Positions 53,668-62,074 of a DNA stretch of 64,000 nt are shown one piece after another. Position numbers and translations under genes: made by a program. The DNA comes from an uncultured Clostridia bacterium (GTDB lineage Bacteria > Bacillota > Clostridia > Christensenellales > Borkfalkiaceae). Position 1 is the first letter of the stretch, and every line of letters starts with the position of its first letter. The notes under the pieces were generated by a model. The model saw nothing but the letters and a program-made list of their open reading frames with translations. It did no database searches and had not been told where the DNA came from. The DNA is taken from contig CANQHG010000006.1 of assembly GCA_947623655.1 (NCBI GenBank), forward strand, positions 1 to 64,000, written 5' to 3'.

Positions 53668-53696
53668 TTGCATTTGTTAATTTATGGTGTTATAAT
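53668..53696 (+). promoter_or_regulatory. Promoter of the XRE regulator gene, leaderless type
   Basis: TTGCAT (53668-53673), 17-bp spacer and TATAAT (53691-53696). Six bases (GAAAAC) separate it from the ATG. Confidence 0.8.
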
Positions 53697-53702
53697 GAAA
53701 AC

Positions 53703-53906
53703 ATGAAAATATTCTCTGAACGGCTTTTGGAGCTCAGAAAGGAACGTGGCCTTTCGCAGGCCACCGTTGCAAGAGACTTGAGCGTCAGTCTTGGGATCGT
53801 TTGCTATTGGGAGAGAAACAAAAGCGACCCGACGGCATCGAATATTGCCAAACTTGCGCGTTACTTTAATGTAACGAGCGATTATCTGCTCGGTCTCGCC
53901 GAATGA
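53703..53906 (+). CDS. XRE-family HTH regulator
   Basis: A 67-residue, single-domain Cro/CI-type regulator: FSERLLELRKERGLSQATVA, then VSLGIVCYWERNKSDPTASN and YFNVTSDYLLGLAE, the typical end of Firmicute XRE domains. The open frame extends upstream to 53592, but those residues are AT-rich non-coding sequence. The promoter places the start at 53703. There is no ribosome binding site. Targets are unknown, and the gene stands alone. Confidence 0.88.
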   Translation: MKIFSERLLELRKERGLSQATVARDLSVSLGIVCYWERNKSDPTASNIAKLARYFNVTSDYLLGLAE

Positions 53907-53981
53907 TTTTTTTCGTGACTTGGGGATTGTAAGGCGCCGTGCGTAGACGCAAAATATTCATCGTGGAAAAAATCCGAACCG

Positions 53982-54008
53982 ATCCGCCCTGTGGGCGGAT
54001 TTTTATTA
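53982..54008 (+). terminator. Terminator after the XRE gene
   Basis: ATCCGCCC / GGGCGGAT stem with a TGT loop (53982-54000), followed by TTTTATTATA. It overlaps the 3' end of the convergent M50 peptidase gene. Confidence 0.8.
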
Positions 54009-54836
54009 TATCTCCATCCGATCAAGCTCGGCCTTTTCTGCTTCCGTCAAATACTCCCGCAGAGATCGCAACCGTTCGAGAAGCTTTACCGTCTCTTCCG
54101 TCTCCCCCATCTCTTTCAGATAATTGATCTGAAGAAACAACAGGGCATGATAGGCAGGCAGATCTTCCCGTATAACAGGCGCCGAAAAAAGCAAATCGCG
54201 CTCGATATCCCGATATGTTCCCCGATACAAGACGGCCTGTGCCGTGAGAACGCGCAACATGACTTCTTCCTCTGACTTGCGGCGGAGAAGCCCCCAAAGT
54301 ACGGCGCCGTCGGTCTTTCCAGCGGAAAGTTCCACGGGATAGAGTGCGATCAACCCCTCGTATAGGAGCAAGATCCCCATCATGCCGCCAAACAGCCAAC
54401 CCGCGTGATATGGCATTGCGAGATACAGCCCAAGAAAAGCACATCCGAGGACGAGACAGAGCATTGGACCGCCCAAAGCAAAGATGACTATCTTTACCCG
54501 CATATGCCCCCTCTTTTTGGGAGACATCTCCGTCGCACCTGCGTAATTCGGGTTGACAACTTTGATCTTTCCGCCTGAGATTCGAACATAGGAAAGGGTA
54601 ACTCCGACAAATTTCATGCCGGTCATCCATCCGAAGAGAAGATGTCCCAGCTCGTGTAATAGAGCGGGAATGCGCAGAATCTCGGCCAGGATGACCGCGT
54701 TCAAGACAAGATATTCCGCTACGCCTGCGGGGCGCGGAGCCGTGAACAGAAAGAGAAGCACAACTCCCGCGACCGAAGCGCTCCAAAGCACAAAGCTCAA
54801 TATATTATATATAATTCTCTTCGTCTTTCCGCTCAT
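54006..54836 (-). CDS. M50-type membrane metalloprotease-like protein
   Basis: Polytopic protein of 276 residues. The zinc motif LLHELGHLLFGWMTGMKFVG lies in a membrane helix (about 58-77), and the third ligand may come from SAGKTDGAVL, in place of the usual NxxPxxxxDG. Two further hydrophobic segments (KIVIFALGGPMLCLVLGCAF and GGMMGILLLYEGLIALYPV) and a cytoplasmic tail complete it. Site-2 proteases act in sporulation or stress signalling, but the substrate here is unknown. Its start overlaps the end of the Ppx/GppA gene by 4 bp. Confidence 0.8.
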   Translation of the reverse strand: MSGKTKRIIYNILSFVLWSASVAGVVLLFLFTAPRPAGVAEYLVLNAVILAEILRIPALLHELGHLLFGWMTGMKFVGVTLSYVRISGGKIKVVNPNYAGATEMSPKKRGHMRVKIVIFALGGPMLCLVLGCAFLGLYLAMPYHAGWLFGGMMGILLLYEGLIALYPVELSAGKTDGAVLWGLLRRKSEEEVMLRVLTAQAVLYRGTYRDIERDLLFSAPVIREDLPAYHALLFLQINYLKEMGETEETVKLLERLRSLREYLTEAEKAELDRMEI

Positions 54837-55690
54837 TTCAGTCCTTTAAGGGCGAGATAACCCTCCAAGTTGTCTCTATCCGAAAATCTGACCTCTTTCA
54901 GTCCCATTTTTTCCATGAGTTTTTGAAGTAAAAGAGTCGCTCCCGCGAGGATATCCGCCCGCTGCTTGTCCATTCCCCGCAAGGCCTTTCGTTCTTCGAC
55001 AGTGAGGGAAAAAAGCTTTTCTGCCGTTTTATTGACCCAAACGTCAGAAAGTGTGGTGTCCTGCAACACGACAGGATCATACTCTAAAAGCTCATGTTTC
55101 AGGCAAGCCAAAGTAGAAGCTGTACCACCTACGGCATAAATGGCTTTTCCCGCGGAGATGGGTAAGCCGGTTGTTTCTTTTTCAATCCTTTGTGTAAGTT
55201 TTGCAATGTCCTCTCCGCAAGAATCGTGCAAACGGACCGCCCCGATATCCAGACTGCACGAAAAGACCGTCTTACTGTTTTCAATCAAGCAGATCTCGGT
55301 GCTTGCGCCGCCGATGTCCAGAATTCCTCCATCTTTTTTGTCACCCAATGCCCCGAGGACGGCAAGGCGCGCCTCATCGACACCCGAAATGACATCGGTC
55401 GAGATCCCGCACGCGTCTCGGATGATCCGACATAATCGATTCCCGTTTTCGGCAGATCGGACGGCTGCCGTCGCAAACGCGTATACCTCTGGCGCTACGG
55501 CACTCCCCTCACGCACGAAACAGTCGACCACATGCGCAGTTCGTTCCATCGCCTCTTCGGAAAGCTTTCCGTGGGCGTCTAAACCTTCGGCCAAACGGGT
55601 CGTTGCAACCTTTTTATATAAAGTTTTTCCGTCCGCCCATAGCATGAGGCGAACGGAATTGGAGCCGATATCAATGATTGCGTACTTCAC
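54833..55690 (-). CDS. Ppx/GppA-family phosphatase
   Basis: ASKHA-fold phosphatase of about 285 residues, acting on polyphosphate or pppGpp-like substrates. KYAIIDIGSNSVRLMLW (phosphate-1 motif), FATAAVRSAENG, GGILDIGGASTEICLI (phosphate-2) and YAVGGTASTLACL are conserved. It covers only the catalytic two-domain core, without the C-terminal HD domains of long Ppx. The GTG start at 55690 overlaps the divIC-like stop (GTGA). ATG 55723 would give an unrelated extension. It belongs to the yabP-yabQ-divIC operon. Confidence 0.9.
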   Translation of the reverse strand: MKYAIIDIGSNSVRLMLWADGKTLYKKVATTRLAEGLDAHGKLSEEAMERTAHVVDCFVREGSAVAPEVYAFATAAVRSAENGNRLCRIIRDACGISTDVISGVDEARLAVLGALGDKKDGGILDIGGASTEICLIENSKTVFSCSLDIGAVRLHDSCGEDIAKLTQRIEKETTGLPISAGKAIYAVGGTASTLACLKHELLEYDPVVLQDTTLSDVWVNKTAEKLFSLTVEERKALRGMDKQRADILAGATLLLQKLMEKMGLKEVRFSDRDNLEGYLALKGLK

Positions 55691-55959
55691 TGTTTTTTCC
55701 AGCCCTGCATGACGGCACGCCAATAGAGCGCGTCACCTGTGAGATATTCATCGAGAATGCCCTCTTCATTTTCAATTTTTTGATGATAAGCCTCGATGCT
55801 CTCGTCGTATTCACGACTTTCGGAATTTAAAACGCCCATCTGCACGAATTGAACAATGAGCACAACGAGCAGAAATAAAATCAGAAGTACGCCCCCGACC
55901 GTTGCCCCAACGGCGATACGGCGGTATTTAGCTTGCTTTTGTTCTTTTCCTTCTTCCAT
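55687..55959 (-). CDS. DivIC/FtsB-like septum formation initiator
   Basis: Bitopic membrane protein of 90 residues: basic cytoplasmic N-terminus (EGKEQKQAKYRRIAV), one membrane helix (VGGVLLILFLLVVLIVQFV) and a short extracytoplasmic coiled coil (SREYDESIEAYHQKIENEEG). It matches the size and layout of DivIC/FtsB, which form the FtsQLB division complex. The position right after yabP-yabQ is the same as in Bacillus and Clostridium, which supports the assignment. It starts 32 bp inside the yabQ gene. Confidence 0.82.
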   Translation of the reverse strand: MEEGKEQKQAKYRRIAVGATVGGVLLILFLLVVLIVQFVQMGVLNSESREYDESIEAYHQKIENEEGILDEYLTGDALYWRAVMQGWKKQ

Positions 55960-56284
55960 GTTCTGTTTTCCCTTTGTGTTTCCGTGTATGAATATTATAT
56001 ATCTTTTCTACAAAAAAAGCAACAATTTTATGGAAACTTTTTATGTAGAGGAGAAGACCGAGCCCGCAGCCGAGAAGAAAGAAAAAGCGCAGAGGCGGAA
56101 ATTCAAGTGAAACAGACACGATCGCGTATACCAAAGCAAAACCGATGGAAAAAAGAATATCACATAAAATGCGTAGCCAATGCTTGCGGTAGGTGCTTCG
56201 TACGAGAAAAAAAGCGTCATATAAGACGCCGCATAACACACCCACGAGTGTGCAGACAAGAAAAATACGGATCTGCCCGTTCAT
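55928..56284 (-). CDS. yabQ: Spore cortex protein YabQ-like
   Basis: Membrane protein of 118 residues with three or so hydrophobic segments (IFLVCTLVGVLCGVLYDAFF, LCDILFSIGFALVYAIVSV, LRFFFLLGCGLGLLLYI) and a basic tail. It has the typical GxxxGxxYD motif of YabQ, a forespore-surrounding membrane protein needed for cortex formation. The ATG overlaps the yabP stop codon (ATGA). The location between yabP and divIC supports the name. Confidence 0.85.
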   Translation of the reverse strand: MNGQIRIFLVCTLVGVLCGVLYDAFFLVRSTYRKHWLRILCDILFSIGFALVYAIVSVSLEFPPLRFFFLLGCGLGLLLYIKSFHKIVAFFVEKIYNIHTRKHKGKTEHGRRKRTKAS

Positions 56285-56538
56285 TTGAAGAGGCGTGAAA
56301 GAGCTTTCCCCTGTGCGCCGTATTTGACGCAGCTCACTTCCCCGCTTGCAATAAAATTTCCGCTGCCCTCGGAAAAAGAAATTACTTTCAGTTTTGATCC
56401 CTCGATCTTCACGCGTTTTCCGTTTACAGACAGAAGTATCGTATTTTCAGAAAAAGCGTCAACAGACGAAACGCCGCTCATTGTGACTTTTTTCTGTTGC
56501 TCAATCGTAAGAATACTTTCCTTAATTTCCTCGCGCAT
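56281..56538 (-). CDS. yabP: Sporulation protein YabP-like
   Basis: Protein of 85 residues of the YabP/YqfC family. VTMSGVSSVDAFSENTILLSVNGKRVKIEG matches the family core (short motif SVDAFSENTILL), followed by KVISFSEGSGNFIASGEVSCVKYG. Overlap with yabQ and synteny with divIC distinguish it from YqfC. There is no ribosome binding site, and an AT-rich TATATATT element lies close to the ATG, so it might also be leaderless. Confidence 0.85.
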   Translation of the reverse strand: MREEIKESILTIEQQKKVTMSGVSSVDAFSENTILLSVNGKRVKIEGSKLKVISFSEGSGNFIASGEVSCVKYGAQGKALSRLFK

Positions 56539-56620
56539 GCTAATATATATGCTTGAACGCGCTGAAACATGCTCAAAACAAAAACAACGGGCTAGGACCC
56601 GTTATTTTGATAAATTTTAA

Positions 56621-56646
56621 AGTATTATGTCAGACATAATACTATG
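56621..56646. repeat. Dispersed palindromic repeat, locus 6
   Basis: A perfect 21-bp palindrome (56622-56642): GTATTATGTC, a central A and GACATAATAC. It lies 4 bp after the typA stop codon, between typA and yabP. Confidence 0.88.
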
Positions 56647-58476
56647 TTAATCACCCATTTTTGCCTTTGCCCGTGCCTTTGCGCGAAGCTCGCTGTCGAG
56701 AATACGTTTTCTGATACGCACACTCGTCGGCGTGATCTCGAGCAATTCGTCGTCGGCGATAAATTCGAGCGCTTCCTCCAAAGAAAGTTTCTTGGGAGGA
56801 ATGAGACGGAGCGCGTCATCCGACGAGGAAGAACGCGTATTTGTAAGGTGCTTTGTCTTGCAAACATTCACATTGATGTCTTCATCTTTCGGCGAATAGC
56901 CTACGACCATGCCTTCGTATACTGACGTTCCGGGACCGATAAAGAGAGGTCCCCTGCCTTGCGCGTTGAAAAGGCCGTATGTGACGGCTTCTCCCGTTTC
57001 AAACGCGATCAACGAACCCGAGGTGCGACGCTCGATCTCACCCTTATACGGTTGATACTCGAAAAACACAGAGCTCATAACACCCTCGCCTTTCGTATCC
57101 GTCAAAAATTCGCTCTTGTAACCAAACAGCCCTCTCGCGGGCACCAAAAACTCGAGGCGCATGCGCGAGCCCATGGCGCTCATGTGAACGAGTTCGCCCT
57201 TACGCGTCCCCATGCTCTGAAATACCGGTCCCGTCATATCCTCGGGAACATCCACGATCAAACGTTCGACAGGCTCATATTTCTCGCCGTCGATCTCCTT
57301 GAAGAGCACTTTGGGAGAACTGACTTGAAACTCATATCCCTCACGGCGCATGGTCTCGATAAGAATGGAGAGGTGCATTTCTCCCCTGCCGCTGACGCGG
57401 AATGCGTCCGTCGAATCGGTATCTTCCACTTTTAACGACACATCACGCAAAAGTTCGCGATAAAGTCTCTCCCTGAGATGCCGCGTTGTCACAAATTTTC
57501 CTTCTTTGCCCGCAAACGGAGAGTCGTTGACCGAAAAAATCATTTCGACAGTCGGCTCGGAAATCTTCACGAAAGACACAGGTTCTACATGGTCGAATGC
57601 GCACACAGTATCGCCGATGTTGATTTTTTCAAGTCCGGAAAAGCAAACAATGTCACCTGCCCGTGCACTCTCACACGGAACTCGGTCGAGCCCTTCGATC
57701 TCATAGAGATTGACAAGCTTGCCGCGCATGTTAACTTCCTTGTGGTTATAGTTGCAAACAGTGACATCCGCACTCTGCCTCGCAATTCCCCGCTCTATTC
57801 TGCCAATGCCGATCCTTCCCACATAATCGTTGTAATCGATAGACGAAACGAGAAGCTGTAAAGGACCCTCATCATCCATATCGAGAGGCGGGAAATGAGA
57901 CAAGATCGTATCGAAAAGAGGCGTAAGGTCGGTACCTTGAACATTGGGATCCAAAGAAGAAGTACCCGTTCTGCCCGAACAGTACACAAAAGGACTGTCA
58001 AGCTGTTCGTCTGAAGCGTTCAGATCCATCAAAAGTTCAAGAACCTCGTCTTCAACTTCTCCAAGACGGGCGTCGGGACGGTCGATCTTATTGATCACGA
58101 TAATAAGTTTGAGCCCCATTTCAAGCGCCTTTTGCGTGACGAAGCGTGTCTGAGGCATCGGCCCCTCCGCAGCGTCAACGAGAATAAGAACGCCCGATAC
58201 CATCTTGAGCGAGCGTTCGACCTCGCCCGAAAAATCTGCGTGGCCGGGAGTATCGACAATATTGATCTTGACTCCCTTGTAATGAATCGATGTATTTTTC
58301 GCCAAAATCGTGATGCCGCGCTCACGCTCCAGATCGCCTGAGTCCATGACGCGCTCTTCAACGACTTGATTAACGCGGAAAGTACCCGCCTGTTTCAACA
58401 TCTGATCGACCAAGGTCGTCTTGCCGTGGTCGACGTGAGCGATGATCGCAATGTTCCGTAAATCTTCTCTAAGCAT
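56647..58476 (-). CDS. typA: Ribosome-associated GTPase TypA/BipA
   Basis: Translational GTPase of 609 residues involved in 50S assembly and stress adaptation. The G domain starts [19 protein letters not shown] (G1), [14 protein letters not shown] (G3) and [14 protein letters not shown] (G4 NKID). BipA-specific sequences such as [21 protein letters not shown] and [21 protein letters not shown] follow, with the C-terminal [10 protein letters not shown]. It is monocistronic, with a promoter at 58502-58530, an AGAGGA ribosome binding site and the palindromic repeat directly behind the stop. Confidence 0.97.
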   Translation of the reverse strand: MLREDLRNIAIIAHVDHGKTTLVDQMLKQAGTFRVNQVVEERVMDSGDLERERGITILAKNTSIHYKGVKINIVDTPGHADFSGEVERSLKMVSGVLILVDAAEGPMPQTRFVTQKALEMGLKLIIVINKIDRPDARLGEVEDEVLELLMDLNASDEQLDSPFVYCSGRTGTSSLDPNVQGTDLTPLFDTILSHFPPLDMDDEGPLQLLVSSIDYNDYVGRIGIGRIERGIARQSADVTVCNYNHKEVNMRGKLVNLYEIEGLDRVPCESARAGDIVCFSGLEKINIGDTVCAFDHVEPVSFVKISEPTVEMIFSVNDSPFAGKEGKFVTTRHLRERLYRELLRDVSLKVEDTDSTDAFRVSGRGEMHLSILIETMRREGYEFQVSSPKVLFKEIDGEKYEPVERLIVDVPEDMTGPVFQSMGTRKGELVHMSAMGSRMRLEFLVPARGLFGYKSEFLTDTKGEGVMSSVFFEYQPYKGEIERRTSGSLIAFETGEAVTYGLFNAQGRGPLFIGPGTSVYEGMVVGYSPKDEDINVNVCKTKHLTNTRSSSSDDALRLIPPKKLSLEEALEFIADDELLEITPTSVRIRKRILDSELRAKARAKAKMGD

Positions 58477-58501
58477 AATATCCTCTTAAATTCCACAGGT
58501 G

Positions 58502-58530
58502 ATTATAATACATCTGCCCGAAAAACACAA
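58502..58530 (-). promoter_or_regulatory. Promoter of typA
   Basis: TTGTGT (58525-58530), 17-bp spacer and TATAAT (58502-58507) on the minus strand. Confidence 0.65.
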
Positions 58531-58569
58531 CAAAAAAACACGGGGTTGGAAGAAAATTCCCTGAGGTTC

Positions 58570-58599
58570 TTGCATTTCGGTACATAAATTTGGTATAAT
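58570..58599 (+). promoter_or_regulatory. Promoter of the ASCH-domain gene, leaderless type
   Basis: TTGCAT (58570-58575), 18-bp spacer and TATAAT (58594-58599). Six bases (ATCCCC) precede the ATG at 58606. Confidence 0.78.
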
Positions 58600-58605
58600 A
58601 TCCCC

Positions 58606-58947
58606 ATGAAACACACGATGAACATCGCCCCCGTCCCCTTTGCGATGATGGAAAGCAAACAAAAGACGATCGAGCTGCGCCTCAATGACGAAAAAAGGCA
58701 AAAAATAAAAGTCGGCGACAAAATCGATTTCGTCAATGCGGAAAACGGGAATAAACTACGGGCAAAAGTGCTGGGTTTGAGCATCTTTCCGTCCTTTGAA
58801 GCGCTCTACAATGCCCTGCCTCTTCTCGAATGCGGATATACCGAGGAAACGCTTCCCACGGCGTCTCCAAAAGATATGGAATTCTATTACTCTCCCGAAG
58901 AACAAAAAATGTACGGCGTTGTCGGGATAAAAATCGAGCTTTGCTAA
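58606..58947 (+). CDS. ASCH-domain protein
   Basis: Small protein of 113 residues with an ASCH (PUA-like) fold: SKQKTIELRLNDEKRQKIKVGDKIDFVNA (short motif KTIELRLND) and a final GVVGIKIELC strand. Such domains bind RNA or modified nucleosides, and the substrate here is unknown. It is monocistronic. No ribosome binding site is present and the promoter places transcription start at the ATG. Confidence 0.82.
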   Translation: MKHTMNIAPVPFAMMESKQKTIELRLNDEKRQKIKVGDKIDFVNAENGNKLRAKVLGLSIFPSFEALYNALPLLECGYTEETLPTASPKDMEFYYSPEEQKMYGVVGIKIELC

Positions 58948-58983
58948 AAAATGTCCGTTCGCTTGATTGCGGACGGACATTCC
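58945..58983 (-). terminator. Terminator after folA
   Basis: AATGTCCGT / ACGGACATT outer stem around a partly paired loop (58950-58982), followed on the minus strand by six T residues. It probably serves the folA operon. Confidence 0.7.
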
Positions 58984-58985
58984 GG

Positions 58986-59480
58986 TCAATAGACTTTCAC
59001 GTTGCGATTTTTATAAAGACAGTAGCGGGTGAGAAAGCCGTTGTCCTCAACGGGGTCACTTTCATGGATGCATTCGTAGTCGGGATCGAGATCAAGGTTA
59101 GGCACAAACATTTCTGCCCCGCCGTCGGCATCCACTTTGGTGACAAGGATCTCATTGCAATAGGGTATGAGTGCCTTATAGACACTTGCACCGCCGATAA
59201 CATACACGTCATCCGGGGGATATCTTTTTATTTCTCCAAAAAGTTCCCCAAGATCGTGAACCGACACGACACCCTCGATGTCGGTCGGTGAAAGCACGAT
59301 GTTGACGCGATTTTTTAAGGGCTTTCCGTTCGGGAAAGACAACAGTGTATTCCGTCCCATGATAACTATCTTTCCGATTGTAGTCTCGCGGAAAAATTTC
59401 ATATCTTTGGGAAGAGAAAACATCAAGTCGTTCTGTCTTCCGATGCCCCAATGTCTGTCACAGTGAAAAATCGCCTTCAT
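58986..59480 (-). CDS. folA: Dihydrofolate reductase
   Basis: Reduces dihydrofolate to tetrahydrofolate with NADPH; 164 residues. KAIFHCDRHWGIGRQNDLMFSLPKDMKFFRETT (short motif WGIGRQNDLMFSLP) carries the substrate site. VIMGRNTLLSFP and VYVIGGASVYKALIPYCNEI carry the NADPH site. It lies 56 bp after thyA, which makes dihydrofolate, so the pair works as a cycle. The palindromic repeat sits between the two genes. The N-terminal catalytic acid position is occupied by Asp in QNDLMF. Confidence 0.95.
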   Translation of the reverse strand: MKAIFHCDRHWGIGRQNDLMFSLPKDMKFFRETTIGKIVIMGRNTLLSFPNGKPLKNRVNIVLSPTDIEGVVSVHDLGELFGEIKRYPPDDVYVIGGASVYKALIPYCNEILVTKVDADGGAEMFVPNLDLDPDYECIHESDPVEDNGFLTRYCLYKNRNVKVY

Positions 59481-59498
59481 TTTCGGCTGTTCCCCTTG

Positions 59499-59528
59499 AT
59501 TATGTCTGACATAGTACTATGTAAAATG
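59499..59528. repeat. Dispersed palindromic repeat, locus 7
   Basis: ATTATGTCTGACATA followed by GTACTATG and TAAAATG, nearly identical to the loci at 34304 and 50563. It lies 8 bp past the thyA stop codon, between thyA and folA. No T tract follows on the minus strand. Confidence 0.87.
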
Positions 59529-59536
59529 GTAAAAAA

Positions 59537-60367
59537 TCAAATTGCGACAGGAATTTTCTTGTCGAGAGGATGGTATTCATACCCATCCAGCTTAAAAGAG
59601 TCAACCGTAAAATCATAGAAATTTTTGATGTCGGGGTCGACAATAAGCTTGGGCGCAGAGAGCGGCTCCCTTTCGATGATCTCTTTCACAATATCGATAT
59701 GCCTGTCATAGATGTGGGCATCGGCGATCACATGGACGAGCTCACCCGCTTTTAATCCACTCACTTGCGCAAACATTAAGAGAAGAATCGCATATTGCAC
59801 GACATTCCAATTATTGGCAGTGAGCACGTCGTTAGAACGTTGGTTCAATATGCCGTTGAGGGTATCTCCCGAGACATTGAATGTCATCGAATATGCGCAC
59901 GGATACAAGTTCATTTCATGCAGATCGGTGAAATTGTAAAGATTTGTAAGGATTCTGCGCGACGCGGGATTATTTTTTAAATCGTAGAGCACGCGATCTA
60001 CCTGATCGAATTCACCCTCGGCATACACGGACTTTTGTGCGAGTTGATAGCCGTACGCTTTCCCGATGCTACCTTTCTCATCTGCCCAACTGTCCCAGAT
60101 GTGGGAATGAAGATCATGAATATTGTTGCTCTTCTTCTGCCAGATCCACAAAATTTCGTCGATACAGCTTTTGAAAGCAGTGCGACGGATCGTCAGAATG
60201 GGAAATTCTTCCTGTAAATTGTAACGGTTTACAATCCCGAATTTTTTGACCGTATGGGCAGGCGTTCCGTCATCCCAATGGGGACGGACTTTCAGATTTG
60301 TGTCCCAAACGCCGTTTTGCAGAATATCTTTACAGTTTTCAATAAAAATTCGGTCGGCATTACTCAT
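59537..60367 (-). CDS. thyA: Thymidylate synthase
   Basis: Makes dTMP from dUMP with methylene-tetrahydrofolate; 276 residues. The active-site Cys lies in MNLYPCAYSMTFNV. QRSNDVLTANNWNVVQYAILL and HVIADAHIYDRHIDIV are further signatures. IHDLHSHIWDSWADEKGSIGKAYGYQL marks the N-terminal half (short motif GSIGKAYGYQL). RBS AAGGAGATACAA. It follows gltX by 52 bp and precedes folA, probably on one transcript starting at aroK. Confidence 0.96.
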   Translation of the reverse strand: MSNADRIFIENCKDILQNGVWDTNLKVRPHWDDGTPAHTVKKFGIVNRYNLQEEFPILTIRRTAFKSCIDEILWIWQKKSNNIHDLHSHIWDSWADEKGSIGKAYGYQLAQKSVYAEGEFDQVDRVLYDLKNNPASRRILTNLYNFTDLHEMNLYPCAYSMTFNVSGDTLNGILNQRSNDVLTANNWNVVQYAILLLMFAQVSGLKAGELVHVIADAHIYDRHIDIVKEIIEREPLSAPKLIVDPDIKNFYDFTVDSFKLDGYEYHPLDKKIPVAI

Positions 60368-60419
60368 TTGTATCTCCTTCCTGTCTTCGATATCCCATCA
60401 AAGACGTGCCAAGCGACGG

Positions 60420-62054
60420 CTACGCAGTTGCTCTCTGAATTCTCTCTTTTGTCTCTTCCTCGCCCAGGATCTGCTGGATCGTCCAAAGGTCGGGTGTGTT
60501 TGCCTTTCCCGTGGTCGCAATACGCAAGACTTCGGCGACATCCGAGACGCTACCCTTATAGGCCTCGGGGGCGGTCTTATAGTCTTTCATCTCTGCCGCA
60601 AATCCGTTTTCTGCCGCGATCTCTTTTATCTTTGTAAACCAGACCTGTGAATCGTCTGCAGGGTCATATTTGACGAGGAAACTTTTTAAAATAGGTTTTC
60701 TCGTCTCGTCGGGAACGCGATATTCGTCGTAATTTTCGGGACGCTCAAAGAAATATTTTATGAAATCCATTGCCTGCGAAGCGGTTGTAAAGTCCTTGCG
60801 GCGCTTTTTTCCGCCGATTCCCATACAAAGCGTGAGAACTTTGAGCATTTTCCCCCGATCTTCAAAATACCCTTTCTGCGTCTCGCCGCCGAACTCTTCC
60901 GCCCACGTCTGCAAAAACTCAAACATTTCCTCGGCAGTAAGTTTGGATAGTTCGTTTTTCGAGATATCGTTCAGTTTATCGATATCAAAGAGAGTTCCGC
61001 TCTTCGACATCTTTTCGGCTGTAAATTTGAATTCTTCAAGTGTTTTCTCGGGATTTTTCAGATACCATTCCTCAAAGTTAGAGTTGAGTAGCGTAAGCAT
61101 ATAGACCTTGACCGCCCGCGCGTAATACCCTTCCTTGCGGTAAAATTCTAAAGATAACTCGGGATCTTTTCTCTTTGAAAGCTTCCGACGCGTCTCGCCA
61201 TCCTGTTTCATCAGCGAACAGTTGTGTCCGTAACGGGGACGTTCAAACCCGAGCACATCGAAAAGCTCAATGTGTATGGGCAGGGATGCGAGCCACTCTT
61301 CGCCGCGGATCACAAGCGTCGTACGCATAAAGTGGTCGTCGATCGCATGGGCGAAATGGTATGTCGGAATGCCGTCCGATTTTAAGATAACTACATCCTG
61401 ATTGTTCTCCGTGACGGTGATCTCGCCTTTGATGGCGTCGCGGAATTTGATCTTATTCTCCGGGTTCCCCATCGATTTCAAACGGATGACGAAAGGCTTA
61501 CCCGCATCGAGATTTTGATAGATATCCTCCTCAGTTAGGTTGCGGCATTTGGCATATTTGCCGTAATAGCCCGTGATCTCCTTTTTCTCCGTCTGTTCCT
61601 CGCGAAGACGCTCAAGTTCTTCTTCCGAGCAGAAACATGGATATGCTCTGCCGATCTCAATGAGATGTTTGACGAAAGCGCGATAAATCTCCGCGCGCTG
61701 GCGCTGATACCACGGCGCATATGTGTCATCGCCGCCGATCTCGGCTCCCTCATCGAATTTTATATCGAAATAGCGAAGTGCATTTTTAACGGCTTCGACC
61801 GCCCCGTCGACTTTACGTTTTAAATCGGTATCTTCGATGCGCAGATATAAAACGCCTCCGCTTTGATGGGCGATGCGTTCGTTCGCAATCGCCGCAAAAA
61901 GGTTTCCGAGGTGAATAAATCCCGTCGGCGAAGGGGCGAGACGTGTCACCTGCGCCCCTTTCGGCAGGTCGCGCGGCGGATATTTTTTTTCATAGAATTC
62001 CAGATCGGGATAGTTCCCGGGGAGCAACCGCTCCGCAAGTGTTTTATAGTCCAT
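60420..62054 (-). CDS. gltX: Glutamyl-tRNA synthetase
   Basis: Class I synthetase of 544 residues that charges tRNA-Glu, and possibly tRNA-Gln if a GatCAB pathway is used. APSPTGFIHLGNLFAAIANE is the HIGH-type motif. RKLSKRKDPE is the KMSKS-type motif, and LYLRIEDTDLKRKV is the family signature. A longer anticodon-binding region follows (about 330-544). RBS near AAGGAGA. It lies between the ketopantoate-reductase-like gene and thyA. Confidence 0.94.
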   Translation of the reverse strand: MDYKTLAERLLPGNYPDLEFYEKKYPPRDLPKGAQVTRLAPSPTGFIHLGNLFAAIANERIAHQSGGVLYLRIEDTDLKRKVDGAVEAVKNALRYFDIKFDEGAEIGGDDTYAPWYQRQRAEIYRAFVKHLIEIGRAYPCFCSEEELERLREEQTEKKEITGYYGKYAKCRNLTEEDIYQNLDAGKPFVIRLKSMGNPENKIKFRDAIKGEITVTENNQDVVILKSDGIPTYHFAHAIDDHFMRTTLVIRGEEWLASLPIHIELFDVLGFERPRYGHNCSLMKQDGETRRKLSKRKDPELSLEFYRKEGYYARAVKVYMLTLLNSNFEEWYLKNPEKTLEEFKFTAEKMSKSGTLFDIDKLNDISKNELSKLTAEEMFEFLQTWAEEFGGETQKGYFEDRGKMLKVLTLCMGIGGKKRRKDFTTASQAMDFIKYFFERPENYDEYRVPDETRKPILKSFLVKYDPADDSQVWFTKIKEIAAENGFAAEMKDYKTAPEAYKGSVSDVAEVLRIATTGKANTPDLWTIQQILGEEETKERIQRATA

Positions 62055-62074
62055 AATTCTCCTTGATCGTTTAT

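Noticed and set aside
53592..53702. N-terminal extension of the XRE regulator
   Set aside because: It is AT-rich, contains the promoter, and gives residues unlike the family. The domain starts at 53703.
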